A DNA stretch of 43,201 nt from Parcubacteria group bacterium CG1_02_39_15 (GCA_001872265.1 MNWE01000046.1:1-43201), one strand, 5' to 3'. Counted from the stretch's first letter, positions 1-7,475 are shown. Program-made: numbers and translations. The notes: generated from the letters alone by a model not told the origin.

Positions 1-1
1 C

Positions 2-400
2 CGTATCTTACATCCTTTTGAGGACTTGGAAGGTCGGGAATTTAAAGATTCAAACAACACTTCGGTTATTGTTAAACTGGTTTTTGGAGAGAATTCTTTT
101 TTGTTCACCGGCGACGCTTATAAATCAGCGGAAAAAGAACTTGTTAATGAGGGATTGGAGATTAGTTCAGACGTTTTGAAGATTGGTCATCATGGGAGTA
201 AGACATCAACCGCTCCAGAGTTTATTGAAAAAGTTTTGCCAGAAATTGCTGTGATCCAATGCGGGAAAGATAATTCTTATGGCCATCCTCATCCTGAAAC
301 CTTGGAAACTTTAGAGAAATATGGTATAAACATTTTAAGAACCGATCTTAATGGTGACATTAAAATTATATGCGATTCCCAATCTTTAAAAGTAAAGTAG
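2..400 (+). CDS. comEC: ComEC/Rec2 C-terminal metallo-beta-lactamase domain (5' partial)
   Basis: The reading frame is open at the left window edge, so only the C-terminal ~132 residues are visible; a TTG at 26 is unlikely to be the true start. The segment carries NNTSVIVKL, the LFTGD strand and the KIGHHGSKTS motif with its two adjacent histidines, then a GHPHPETLE motif. This pattern is known from the metallo-beta-lactamase domain that follows the membrane channel of ComEC, the protein that brings single-stranded DNA through the inner membrane during natural uptake. The last 31 bases overlap the next gene. A free-standing beta-lactamase-fold hydrolase is possible, since the membrane part lies outside the window. 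Confidence 0.85.
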   Translation, partial: RILHPFEDLEGREFKDSNNTSVIVKLVFGENSFLFTGDAYKSAEKELVNEGLEISSDVLKIGHHGSKTSTAPEFIEKVLPEIAVIQCGKDNSYGHPHPETLETLEKYGINILRTDLNGDIKIICDSQSLKVK

Positions 401-1455
401 AAGAAGCAACTCAAAGCTTTAATCTGATGACGCCCGAGGGCAGGCAAGCTTATTTTGAAGCCAAGGCCGGTCCAGGAATAGAAAAATTGAGAGAATACTT
501 GAAAGAAAATACTTTTGTCGCTTATCTTTTAGGGAAGAAGAATTCTGGCAAGGGCACTTATTCTAAAATGTTTGCTGAAGTTATTGCTCCAAATAGAGTG
601 GAGCATTTTTCAATTGGAGATATGATTAGAGGAGTAGATGAGGAGCTGGCAGACCCGGGAAGAAAAAAAGAATTGATGAATTTTTTAGAAAAAGAATATC
701 GAGGCTGGGCTTCTTTACCAGAGATTACTTCTGCTTTAGAAAAAAGAAATACCCGAACCCTTTTGCCAACCGAGCTCATTTTGGCTCTAGTCAAAAGAGA
801 AATAGGCAGGAGAGAAAAGAAAGCCCTCTTCATCGACGGTTTTCCTCGAGGCATGGACCAAATTTCCTACTCCTTATTTTTTAGAGACTTGATTGGTTAT
901 AGGGAGGATCCTGATATTTTTATTTTGATTGACCTTCCGGAAGCGGTAATTGATGAAAGAATTAAATATCGAAGAGTTTGCCCTGAATGCCAAACTCCCC
1001 GGAATCTAAAGCTCCATACGACCAAAGAAGTCGGCTACGACGAAAAGAAAAAAGAATTTTATCTGATTTGCGATAACACCGGATGCCCCGCCTCGGCGGC
1101 CGGCGGGCAGGGAGCGAAAATGATTTCAAAAGAAGGAGACGAGTCAGGGATAAAACCAATAAGAGAAAGATTAGACATGGATGCAGAATTAATGCAAAAA
1201 GCCATATCTCTTCACGGGATTCCCAAAATTATTTTAAGAAATGCGGTTCCGGTGGAAGGGGCAGAAAAAATTGTTGACGATTATGAAATCACTCCGGAGT
1301 ATAGCTATGAGTGGGATGAAAAAAACAAAAAGGTAAAGGTAATTGAGAAGCCCTGGATAATCAAAGACGACGAAGGCGTCCCTTCCTATAGCTTATTGCC
1401 ACCGCCCGTTTTACTTTCTTTGATAAAACAAATGGTGGAAATTTTACATTTATAA
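370..1455 (+). CDS. Adenylate kinase-family nucleotide kinase, long form (361 aa)
   Basis: A P-loop kinase of the adenylate kinase family: LLGKKNSGKGTYSK around residues 53-66 is a variant of the usual GxPGxGKGT, and the NMP-binding FIDGFPR motif follows near residue 157. A zinc-type lid is indicated by C204, C207, C234 and C239. It is far longer than normal Adk (~215 aa), with ~45 extra N-terminal residues and a tail of ~80. A second, standard-length adk lies at 18398, so this is a paralogue whose substrate may differ. The start overlaps comEC by 31 bp; ATG at 427 is an alternative. A GC-rich mini-palindrome near 1084-1112 encodes a Gly/Ala stretch inside the lid. Specific substrate unknown. 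Confidence 0.85.
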   Translation: MRFPIFKSKVEEATQSFNLMTPEGRQAYFEAKAGPGIEKLREYLKENTFVAYLLGKKNSGKGTYSKMFAEVIAPNRVEHFSIGDMIRGVDEELADPGRKKELMNFLEKEYRGWASLPEITSALEKRNTRTLLPTELILALVKREIGRREKKALFIDGFPRGMDQISYSLFFRDLIGYREDPDIFILIDLPEAVIDERIKYRRVCPECQTPRNLKLHTTKEVGYDEKKKEFYLICDNTGCPASAAGGQGAKMISKEGDESGIKPIRERLDMDAELMQKAISLHGIPKIILRNAVPVEGAEKIVDDYEITPEYSYEWDEKNKKVKVIEKPWIIKDDEGVPSYSLLPPPVLLSLIKQMVEILHL

Positions 1456-1458
1456 AAG

Positions 1459-1487
1459 TTGACAGAAGGGTTGCTGAATGAGAAAAT
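1459..1487 (+). promoter_or_regulatory. Sigma70-type promoter for the 1494 RNA
   Basis: TTGACA at 1459-1464, a 17-bp spacer and GAAAAT at 1482-1487. The -35 box is perfect. The expected start is about 1494, exactly where the GGCCCCG closing strand of the structured RNA begins. Confidence 0.7.
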
Positions 1488-1493
1488 AAAATT

Positions 1494-1628
1494 GGCCCCG
1501 ACCCTCTAGTTAGATTCTGGGACAAACGTTCTTTTAGGGAGCCGGATATGTTTCTGGCCCTTGGGTCAGAACTTAGGCACCCACTTGGAATTTTTTCCGG
1601 AACGAACTTTCTAGAAGAAAACGGGGCC
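1494..1628 (+). ncRNA. Structured rod-like small RNA, possibly 6S RNA
   Basis: About 135 nt with no convincing ORF, preceded by a good promoter and followed by a hairpin terminator. The ends pair perfectly: GGCCCCG at 1494-1500 with CGGGGCC at 1622-1628. Moving inward, TCTAG pairs with CTAGA, CGTTC (1527-1531) with GAACG (1600-1604), GGG-A-GCC with GGC-A-CCC, and the tip is a CTGGCCC/GGGTCAG hairpin. The result is a long imperfect rod with internal bubbles. 6S RNA, which mimics an open promoter to bind sigma70 RNA polymerase, has this architecture, and the AGCCGGATAT stretch recalls the AGCCGATAT of E. coli 6S. It is shorter than usual 6S (~180-200 nt). Confidence that it is an RNA gene is higher than that it is 6S. 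Confidence 0.55.
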
Positions 1629-1631
1629 ATC

Positions 1632-1697
1632 AACCCCGCCCTCTAAGCTCTTGGATTAAGGTTAATCAAAAACCCCGAGCGCATAGAGGGCGGGGTT
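1632..1697 (+). terminator. Terminator-like hairpin after the small RNA
   Basis: A perfect 14-bp inverted repeat, AACCCCGCCCTCTA at 1632-1645 with TAGAGGGCGGGGTT at 1684-1697, then a T-rich tract. The 38-nt loop contains a smaller GATTA/TAATC hairpin. It lies between the RNA and the oppositely oriented tRNA-Pro. Confidence 0.6.
1672..1696 (-). terminator. Terminator for tRNA-Pro (minus strand)
   Basis: Read on the minus strand, ACCCCG (1696-1691) pairs with CGGGGT (1677-1672), followed by a run of T (1671-1668). This is a compact Rho-independent terminator 7 nt past the tRNA. It shares its GC arm with the plus-strand hairpin, so the two transcripts use overlapping alternative hairpins. Confidence 0.6.
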
Positions 1698-1703
1698 TGT
1701 TTG

Positions 1704-1776
1704 TCGGGGCGACTGGAGTCGAACCAGCTATCACACGCTCCCCGAGCGTGCATGTTAACCGTTACACCACGCCCCG
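1704..1776 (-). tRNA. tRNA-Pro, anticodon GGG
   Basis: A full cloverleaf on the minus strand: acceptor CGGGGCG/CGCCCCG (7 bp), D-arm with G18G19, anticodon stem CACGC/GCGTG, T-arm GCTGG-TTCGACT-CCAGT, and discriminator A73. C1-G72 with A73 and G35G36 are the proline identity set. The anticodon GGG lies at 1743-1741. CCA is not encoded (CAA follows). The anticodon loop TCGGGGA has C at position 33, where U is nearly universal. Confidence 0.9.
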
Positions 1777-1796
1777 CAGTCCTGCCTACTGGCAGA

Positions 1797-1893
1797 AAAT
1801 TCCAAATTCCAAATTACAAATTCCAAACAAATTACGAATTCCAATTTTCAAAATTCAAAACCTATAATTTGGAATTTGGTGCTTGGGATTTGG
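1797..1893. repeat. AATTCC-type interspersed palindromic repeat, copy 1
   Basis: Left half made of AAATTCCAAAT/ACAAATTCC units, right half of ATTTGGAATTTGGTGCTTGG units, forming a long imperfect palindrome. The same family fills gaps at 3199, 6108, 14902, 16436, 17017 and 29392. It abuts the rpmB stop codon. Confidence 0.85.
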
Positions 1894-2082
1894 TCATTTC
1901 GTCTTCGCAAGGCGTTTGATGCATTTGGTGCAAGCCAAAACCCTTTTACCCGAAGGTAATCGGGTCCACTGAAGATTGGGGTATTTTCTTTTTTTGCCGG
2001 TGGGATTATATTTTCCGCGAAGCTTGACTAACTTCCCGACCATCCCAGATTTTTTTCCGCAGATTGCACATTCTTTTGCCAT
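1894..2082 (-). CDS. rpmB: 50S ribosomal protein L28 (bL28)
   Basis: A 62-residue protein with two CxxC pairs (C5/C8 and C51/C54), the ICGKK start and the YPNLQW...RVLACTKCIK core of bL28, a small protein of the large subunit. The paired cysteines indicate the zinc-binding form. Length is close to the usual 60-78 residues. It is transcribed opposite to the surrounding genes and diverges from the M50 protease gene. The start is ATG at 2082; the predicted transcription start is only a few bases upstream and no Shine-Dalgarno is visible, so the mRNA may be leaderless. Confidence 0.93.
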   Translation of the reverse strand: MAKECAICGKKSGMVGKLVKLRGKYNPTGKKRKYPNLQWTRLPSGKRVLACTKCIKRLAKTK

Positions 2083-2091
2083 AATAGTATT

Positions 2092-2119
2092 ATTTTACCA
2101 GAAGCATAACTTTTTACAA
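2092..2119 (-). promoter_or_regulatory. rpmB promoter
   Basis: On the minus strand: TTGTAA (2119-2114), 16-bp spacer ending in TGG (extended -10) and TAAAAT (2097-2092). The predicted start lies ~2085, leaving almost no leader before the ATG at 2082. Confidence 0.55.
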
Positions 2120-2139
2120 GTACCAAAGTGTTATATAAT
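2113..2139 (+). promoter_or_regulatory. Promoter for the M50 protease gene
   Basis: TTTACA at 2113-2118 and a perfect TATAAT at 2134-2139 (spacer 15; TTTTAC at 2112 gives 16). The -35 box overlaps that of the divergent rpmB promoter. The expected start is ~2146, about 11 nt before the ATG. Confidence 0.55.
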
Positions 2140-2157
2140 AGAACATATTGAAAATTT

Positions 2158-2766
2158 ATGGAATTCAAATTCTTTTTATATATTATTGTAGTAACTTCAG
2201 CCATCTTCCACGAATATTTCCATGGCTGGGCCGCTTTTCAGCTGGGAGACCCGACTGCTAAATATGCCGGCCGCTTAACCTTAAATCCTTTAAAACACAT
2301 TGATCCTATAGGCACAGTACTAATGCCGCTTTTTCTGTTGTTTTTCTTTGGCGGTTTTATCGGCTGGGCCAAGCCCGTGCCTTACAACCCCTACAATCTT
2401 CGAGATCAAAAACGCGGCGTTTCCAAAATAGCTATAGCTGGACCCGGAGCCAATTTTTTAATTGCTTTGATTTTTGGAATATTGTTGCGATTCGCTCCTT
2501 TGGGAGGATTTTTAATTATTGCTTTAACCTGGATAGTCTATGTTAATATTTTCCTGGGGTTATTTAATCTTATTCCCATTCCTCCCTTAGACGGCTCAAA
2601 ATTATTAATGGATTTTTTCCCTCAATCAAGAATCCTTCGAGTATTAGAGCAATCGCCCTTAAGTATTTTTTTAGCTATTGCCGTAGCCATAATGTTTTTG
2701 CCCTTTCTTTCTTCCCTGATTTATTATTCAATAGTAGGAAGTTCCTTTTTAGGCTTGACTTTTTAA
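2158..2766 (+). CDS. Site-2 protease family (M50) membrane metalloprotease, short form
   Basis: A 202-residue hydrophobic protein with the zinc motif HEYFH at residues 18-22 in its first membrane segment and a C-terminal NLIPIPPLDG motif supplying the third ligand in a later segment. About five membrane segments are visible, and there is no PDZ domain. This is the minimal M50 / YwhC-like architecture of intramembrane proteases that cut within the bilayer. The substrate is unknown. It has its own promoter and lies just upstream of rpsL, where rpoC is found in many bacteria. A second, PDZ-containing M50 enzyme (rseP) is at 37082. Confidence 0.88.
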   Translation: MEFKFFLYIIVVTSAIFHEYFHGWAAFQLGDPTAKYAGRLTLNPLKHIDPIGTVLMPLFLLFFFGGFIGWAKPVPYNPYNLRDQKRGVSKIAIAGPGANFLIALIFGILLRFAPLGGFLIIALTWIVYVNIFLGLFNLIPIPPLDGSKLLMDFFPQSRILRVLEQSPLSIFLAIAVAIMFLPFLSSLIYYSIVGSSFLGLTF

Positions 2767-2782
2767 AATTTTTTGCTAAGCT
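2755..2782 (+). promoter_or_regulatory. Candidate promoter for the rpsL operon
   Basis: TTGACT at 2755-2760, 16-bp spacer ending in TGC (extended -10) and TAAGCT at 2777-2782. The -35 box lies within the last codons of the M50 gene. The predicted start would fall next to the rpsL ATG at 2791. Confidence 0.4.
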
Positions 2783-2790
2783 AAAAAATT

Positions 2791-3198
2791 ATGCCGACCA
2801 TCAGACAATTAATTAAAAAAGGGAGAAAGAAAAGAAAAAAGCTGCATAAAACGCCAGCTTTGCGTTTGGGATTTAATCCTTTGAAAAACAGGCCGATGAG
2901 ATTTTTCTCGCCGTTTAAAAAAGGAGTTTGTCTGAAAGTTTTTACCATAACTCCTAAAAAACCAAATTCGGCCTTAAGAAAAGTGGCCAGGATTAGATTG
3001 AGCAACGGCATGGAGGTAACGGCTTACATCCCCGGAGAGGGCCATAATTTACAAGAGCACTCAATAGTATTGATTCGGGGCGGCAGAGTTAAAGATCTGC
3101 CGGGCGTAAGATACCACATTGTTAGGGGGATTTTAGATACTGGTGGCGTTGAGGGGCGCAAGCAGGAAAGGTCAAAATACGGAGCCAAAAAAGAGTAA
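2791..3198 (+). CDS. rpsL: 30S ribosomal protein S12 (uS12)
   Basis: A 135-residue protein with the full S12 signature: PTIRQLIKKGR start, KKGVC, TPKKPNSALRKVARIRLSNG, GEGHNLQEHS and RGGRVKDLPGVRYH. S12 lines the decoding centre and takes part in proofreading. The decoding-centre loop (TPKKPNS) carries K at the position where streptomycin resistance changes arise, so the wild-type residue is kept. The spacer between the N-terminus and KKGVC is the long Gram-positive type. It is the first gene of the long ribosomal run and is followed by a 123-bp repeat-filled gap. Confidence 0.97.
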   Translation: MPTIRQLIKKGRKKRKKLHKTPALRLGFNPLKNRPMRFFSPFKKGVCLKVFTITPKKPNSALRKVARIRLSNGMEVTAYIPGEGHNLQEHSIVLIRGGRVKDLPGVRYHIVRGILDTGGVEGRKQERSKYGAKKE

Positions 3199-3300
3199 AT
3201 CCCAAATTACAAATCACAAATTCCAAACAAATTCCAAATTCCAATTTCCAAATTCTAAATAACCTATAGTTTGTGATTTGGTATTTGGTGCTTGGAATTT
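3199..3300. repeat. AATTCC-type interspersed palindromic repeat, copy 2
   Basis: ACAAATTCC/CAAACAAATTCC units in the left half, TTTGTGATTTGGTATTTGGTG in the right half. It fills the rpsL-rpsG gap. Confidence 0.85.
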
Positions 3301-3301
3301 C

Positions 3302-3316
3302 TTTTGCGGAGCAAAA
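3302..3316. repeat. Mini-hairpin TTTTGCGGAGCAAAA before rpsG
   Basis: A 6-bp perfect stem (TTTTGC/GCAAAA) with a 3-nt loop ending 5 nt before the rpsG ATG. The identical 15-mer precedes secY, and a one-base variant precedes rpsM. Confidence 0.8.
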
Positions 3317-3321
3317 AGCAT

Positions 3322-3786
3322 ATGGCTAGAAAAAAAGAAAAAAGAGAAATAATGCCTGATCTTGTCTATGGCAACGTTCTGGTCTCCAGGTTTATTAATC
3401 AGGTGATGAAAAAAGGCAAAAAGACTATCGCCAGCAAAATTGTTTATGGTGCTTTTAATATTATTAAAGAAAAAGAAAAGAAAGAACCTTTGGAAGTTTT
3501 CGAAGAAGCAATTAAAAACGTCAAACCATTAGTGGAGGTTCGGCCAAAGAGGGTTGGCGGAGCTACTTATCAAGTTCCCAGACCCGTACCTCCGGAAAGA
3601 TCAATTGCCTTGGCTATAAGATGGGTTTTAGGAGCGGTCCGCAGCAAAAAAGGAAAACCGACAAAAGAAAAATTAGCCGAAGAAATAATTTTAGCTTCCA
3701 AAAACGAAGGGTCAGCGATAAAGAAAAAAGAGAATACTCATCGAATGGCAGAAGCCAACAGAGCTTTCGCCCACTTCGCCTGGTAA
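3322..3786 (+). CDS. rpsG: 30S ribosomal protein S7 (uS7)
   Basis: A 154-residue S7: MARKKEKR start, FINQVMKKGKK, VRPKRVGGATYQVPRPVPPERSIALAIRW, and the C-terminal THRMAEANRAFAHFAW. S7 nucleates assembly of the 30S head and touches the E-site tRNA. ATG at 3322 is chosen because the in-frame ATG at 3292 only adds a peptide translated from the intergenic repeat (EFLLRSK), and the same peptide appears in front of secY. No Shine-Dalgarno is visible; the mini-hairpin sits in its place. Order rpsL-rpsG-fusA-tuf is the standard str operon. Confidence 0.96.
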   Translation: MARKKEKREIMPDLVYGNVLVSRFINQVMKKGKKTIASKIVYGAFNIIKEKEKKEPLEVFEEAIKNVKPLVEVRPKRVGGATYQVPRPVPPERSIALAIRWVLGAVRSKKGKPTKEKLAEEIILASKNEGSAIKKKENTHRMAEANRAFAHFAW

Positions 3787-3792
3787 AATTGA

Positions 3793-3900
3793 AACTGGGT
3801 TAGGGTTAAGAAACCGGTATGGAAGTTGGAAGTCGGTGAAAATTACTAACTTCCTAACCCCTAAACCAAACTGGCTTCTCAACCTTTTAACTAACTTCTT
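3793..3900. repeat. GTTAGG/CCTAAC palindromic repeat, copy 1
   Basis: Contains GGTTAGGGTTAAGAAACCGG, then ACTTCCTAACCCCTAAACC and ACTGGCTTCTCAACC. Its reverse complement matches, with divergence, the rplB-rpsS gap at 10395-10500. Confidence 0.75.
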
Positions 3901-6063
3901 ATGCCGCGTATTTATCCCATAGACAGAGTTCGTGATATCGGCATCATCGCTCACATTGATGCCGGTAAAACAACCGTTACTGAACGGGTGCTTTTTTATA
4001 CTGGAATTTCCCATAAAATTGGTGAAGTGCACGATGGCCAAGCCATCATGGATTGGATGGTTCAAGAAAGAGAAAGGGGCATCACCATTACGGCAGCCGC
4101 CACTACTTGTTATTGGTCACCGAGCTTCGGCGAAGCGGAAGCGAAGGTAAAGATGAGAATGGAGTCCTCATCGCTGCCGAGCAAGCTAAAAAGAGAAAAA
4201 GAAACAGAGCACCGAATAAACATTATTGATACTCCAGGCCACATTGATTTTACGGTGGAAGTGCAAAGGTCTCTGCGCGTTTTGGACGGAGCCGTGGTTG
4301 TTTTTGACGGGGTGGCCGGAGTAGAACCCCAATCTGAAACGGTTTGGCACCAGGCAGATAAATTTCATGTGCCCCGGATTTGTTTCATAAATAAATTAGA
4401 CAGAATGGGAGCTAACTTCGAAAAAAGTTTAGACTCAATTTGGAATAAATTATCGCCCCAGGCCGTAGCTCTTCAACTACCCATAGGAAGAGAAGAGCGT
4501 TTTGAAGGGACAATTGATTTATTAAAAATGAAAGCCTATAAATCTGAAGGAGATTTTGGCCAAATTATTGGAGAAGAAGAGGTGCCGGAAAATTTATTGG
4601 AAGAAGCTAAAACCTGGAGAAAAAAATTAGTAGAAAAAATTGCTGCTGAAGATGAAGCCTTGTTGGAAAAATATTTAGGCGGTGAAGATCCTTCTATTGA
4701 TGAATTGAGGGCAGTTTTAAGAAAAGCTACTATCAACTACAAACTAATCCCGGTTCTTTGCGGTTCAGCCCTGAAGAACAAAGGGATCCAGGCCTTATTG
4801 GACGCAGTTTGTTATTATCTGCCCAGCCCCGTTGATCTGCCGCCGGTTAAAGGCATTGATCCTAAAACGGGGGATAGCATTGAAAGAAAAGCTGATGATT
4901 CAGAGCCGTTTTGCGCTCTGGCTTTCAAAGTTGCCTCAGACCCTTATGTCGGCACTTTAACTTATTTCAGAATATATTCCGGGGCTTTGAAAAAAGGTTC
5001 TTATTTGCTTAACACCACCACTCAAGAGAAAGAAAGAATCGGTAGAATTTTAAGAATGCATGCTCAAGAGCGCGAAGAGGTAGAAGAAATTTTTACCGGC
5101 GATATTGCTGCTACCGTGGGTCTTAAAAACACCTCTACCGGCCATACCTTATGCGATGAAAATCACCCAATCGTTCTGGAAAAAATTACTTTCCCGGAGC
5201 CGGTCATTTCAATCAGAATTGAGCCTAAAACCAAAGCTGACCAAGAAAAGATGAGTTTGGCCTTAAAAAGATTAGCCGAAGAAGACCCAACTTTTAGGGT
5301 TAAAGGAGACCTGGAAACCGGAGAAACTATAATTTCTGGGATGGGAGAATTGCATTTAGATATTATTACTGATAGAATGCGAAGAGAATTTAAAGTTGAA
5401 GCTTCAGTTGGCAGGCCTCAAGTTGCTTATAAAGAAACAATTTTGGAAGAAGCCGAGGCTGAAGGAAAATATATCAGGCAGTCTGGAGGTAGAGGGCAAT
5501 ATGGTCATGTGTTCTTGAGAGTGGAGCCCAAAAGTCGTGGCGAAGGATTTGAATTTATAGATGAAATTAAAGGAGGAATTATTCCAAGAGAATTTATTCC
5601 GGCAGTAGAAAAGGGGATAAAGGAGGCCATAGAAAAAGGAGTGGTGGCGGGCTATCCCATGGTTGATTTAAGCTGCGCTTTGTATGACGGTTCTTATCAC
5701 GAAGTTGATTCTTCAGAAATAGCTTTTAAGATTGCTGGCTCCATGGCTTTTCAAGCGGCCTGTAAAAAAGCTAGGCCGGTTTTGTTAGAACCGGTTATGA
5801 AATTAGAAATTGTTGTGCCAGAAAGCTTTTTTGGCGACGTCATTGGAGATTTGTCTGCCAGACGAGGAAAAATTGAAGAAACTAAGGACAGGCTTCAATT
5901 AAAAGTCATTGACGCCAAGGTTCCTTTGGCAGAAATGTTTGGCTATGCTACTACCTTAAGATCCTTGACTGAAGGAAGAGGAACCTTTACAATGGAGTTT
6001 GACCATTACGCTGAGGTACCCCAAAATATTGCCCAAGAGATTACAGAAGGAAAGAGAAGGTAA
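3901..6063 (+). CDS. fusA: Elongation factor G
   Basis: A 720-residue translational GTPase with G1 AHIDAGKTT (residues ~18-26), G2 RGITI, G3 DTPGH, G4 NKLD and G5 GSALKNKG, followed by domains II-V with SGGRGQYGHV and the C-terminal YATTLRSLTEGRGTFTMEF. EF-G moves tRNAs and mRNA after peptide bond formation and, with RRF (36512), recycles ribosomes. The segment between G2 and G3 is unusually long: after TTCYW an extra stretch of mainly charged residues (4117-4209) precedes HRINIIDTPGH. It starts with GCTTCGGCGAAGC, a small palindrome that looks repeat-derived. Otherwise the protein seems intact. Confidence 0.97.
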   Translation: MPRIYPIDRVRDIGIIAHIDAGKTTVTERVLFYTGISHKIGEVHDGQAIMDWMVQERERGITITAAATTCYWSPSFGEAEAKVKMRMESSSLPSKLKREKETEHRINIIDTPGHIDFTVEVQRSLRVLDGAVVVFDGVAGVEPQSETVWHQADKFHVPRICFINKLDRMGANFEKSLDSIWNKLSPQAVALQLPIGREERFEGTIDLLKMKAYKSEGDFGQIIGEEEVPENLLEEAKTWRKKLVEKIAAEDEALLEKYLGGEDPSIDELRAVLRKATINYKLIPVLCGSALKNKGIQALLDAVCYYLPSPVDLPPVKGIDPKTGDSIERKADDSEPFCALAFKVASDPYVGTLTYFRIYSGALKKGSYLLNTTTQEKERIGRILRMHAQEREEVEEIFTGDIAATVGLKNTSTGHTLCDENHPIVLEKITFPEPVISIRIEPKTKADQEKMSLALKRLAEEDPTFRVKGDLETGETIISGMGELHLDIITDRMRREFKVEASVGRPQVAYKETILEEAEAEGKYIRQSGGRGQYGHVFLRVEPKSRGEGFEFIDEIKGGIIPREFIPAVEKGIKEAIEKGVVAGYPMVDLSCALYDGSYHEVDSSEIAFKIAGSMAFQAACKKARPVLLEPVMKLEIVVPESFFGDVIGDLSARRGKIEETKDRLQLKVIDAKVPLAEMFGYATTLRSLTEGRGTFTMEFDHYAEVPQNIAQEITEGKRR

Positions 6064-6107
6064 TTCACATTGACAATTCCTCAGAAATAAGTAATATAGT
6101 AACATAA

Positions 6108-6246
6108 CCTTAAAAATTCCAAATCACAAATTCCAAATTCCAAACAAATTCCAAATTCCAATTTCCGAAATTCTAAACAGTTTTGGTCATTGGAATTTCG
6201 GTCATTGGATATTGTTTGTAATTTGGTGCTTGGAGCTTGGAATTTA
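6108..6246. repeat. AATTCC-type interspersed palindromic repeat, copy 3
   Basis: The 190-bp fusA-tuf gap is filled by CAAATTCCAAATTCCAAAC units and the complementary ATTGTTTGTAATTTGGTGCT half, ending just before tuf. Confidence 0.85.
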
Positions 6247-6253
6247 AAATAAT

Positions 6254-7453
6254 ATGGCGGAAAAAGAAAAATTTGTCAGGGGAAAACCCCATCTTAATAT
6301 TGGCACCATTGGTCACGTTGACCATGGAAAGACTACTTTAACTGCGGCTCTTTTGCATGTGCTGAAGTTGAAAGGATTGAAGGCCCAAGAGAAAACAGTA
6401 GACCAGATTGATGCTGCTCCAGAAGAAAAAGCCAGAGGCTTAACTATTTCTATTTCTCATCTGGAGTATGAAACAGAAAAAAGACACTATGCCCATATTG
6501 ACTGTCCCGGCCACGCTGATTACATCAAAAATATGATCACTGGAGCTGCTCAGATGGATGGCGCAATTTTGGTAGTGTCAGCCCCCGATGGTCCAATGCC
6601 TCAAACCAGAGAGCATATTTTATTGGCTCGTCAAGTTGGCTTACCCGCAATCGTTGTCTTTTTGAACAAATGCGACGCAGTTGATGACCCAGAAATTATT
6701 ACTTTAGTTGAAAGCGAAGTCCGGGAGCTCTTAAAAAAATATGAATTTCCTGGCGACACAACCCCAATCATTAAAGGCTCAGCTCTAAAAGCCTTAGACG
6801 CTAAATCTCCTGATGACGAAGTGGCGAAGCCAATTTTAGAATTAGTGAAAGCGATTGATGAGTTTATTCCTGAACCTGCTCGAGAAATAGATAAGCCATT
6901 TTTAATGGCGATTGAGGACGTTTTCTCAATTGCTGGCCGGGGAACAGTGGCTACCGGCAGGATTGAAAGAGGCGTTGTTAAGCCGAATGAAGAAGTAGAA
7001 TTGGTTGGTATAAAACCAACTAGCAAAACTATTGCTGTCAGCATCGAAATGTTCAATAAAATGCTGGATGAAGGAAGAGCTGGCGATAACGTTGGTATTT
7101 TGCTTAGGGGATTAAAAAAAGAGGATGTGGAAAGGGGCCAAGTGTTAGCTAAGCCGGCAAGCATCACTCCTCATACCGAATTTGAGGCAGAGGTTTACGT
7201 TTTAACTCAAGAAGAAGGTGGAAGACATACGCCCTTTTTTGCCGGTTACAAGCCTCAGTTTTATTTTCGAACCACCGACGTTACCGGAGATGTTACTTTG
7301 CCCGAAGGAACTGAAATGGTGATGCCGGGCGATACGGTTAATTTAAAAATCAAACTTTTAGCTCCAATCGCCATGGAAGAAAAACAAAGATTTGCCATCA
7401 GGGAAGGAGGGAAAACAGTTGGAGCCGGAGTTGTTATTAAAGTCATAAAATAA
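6254..7453 (+). CDS. tuf: Elongation factor Tu
   Basis: A 399-residue EF-Tu: GHVDHGKTTL P-loop, RGLTIS switch I (RGITI in most bacteria), DCPGHADYIKNM with the catalytic histidine, NKCD and GSALKAL for guanine, then domains 2 and 3 including GRGTVATGRIERG and EEGGRHTPFFAGYKPQFYFRT. It delivers aminoacyl-tRNA to the ribosome; GatCA encoded at 40539-42289 would supply amidated tRNAs to it. Only one tuf copy is in the window. No Shine-Dalgarno precedes the ATG, which follows directly on an AT-rich repeat end. Confidence 0.97.
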   Translation: MAEKEKFVRGKPHLNIGTIGHVDHGKTTLTAALLHVLKLKGLKAQEKTVDQIDAAPEEKARGLTISISHLEYETEKRHYAHIDCPGHADYIKNMITGAAQMDGAILVVSAPDGPMPQTREHILLARQVGLPAIVVFLNKCDAVDDPEIITLVESEVRELLKKYEFPGDTTPIIKGSALKALDAKSPDDEVAKPILELVKAIDEFIPEPAREIDKPFLMAIEDVFSIAGRGTVATGRIERGVVKPNEEVELVGIKPTSKTIAVSIEMFNKMLDEGRAGDNVGILLRGLKKEDVERGQVLAKPASITPHTEFEAEVYVLTQEEGGRHTPFFAGYKPQFYFRTTDVTGDVTLPEGTEMVMPGDTVNLKIKLLAPIAMEEKQRFAIREGGKTVGAGVVIKVIK

Positions 7454-7475
7454 AATTAATGTTGTAAACTAAAGA

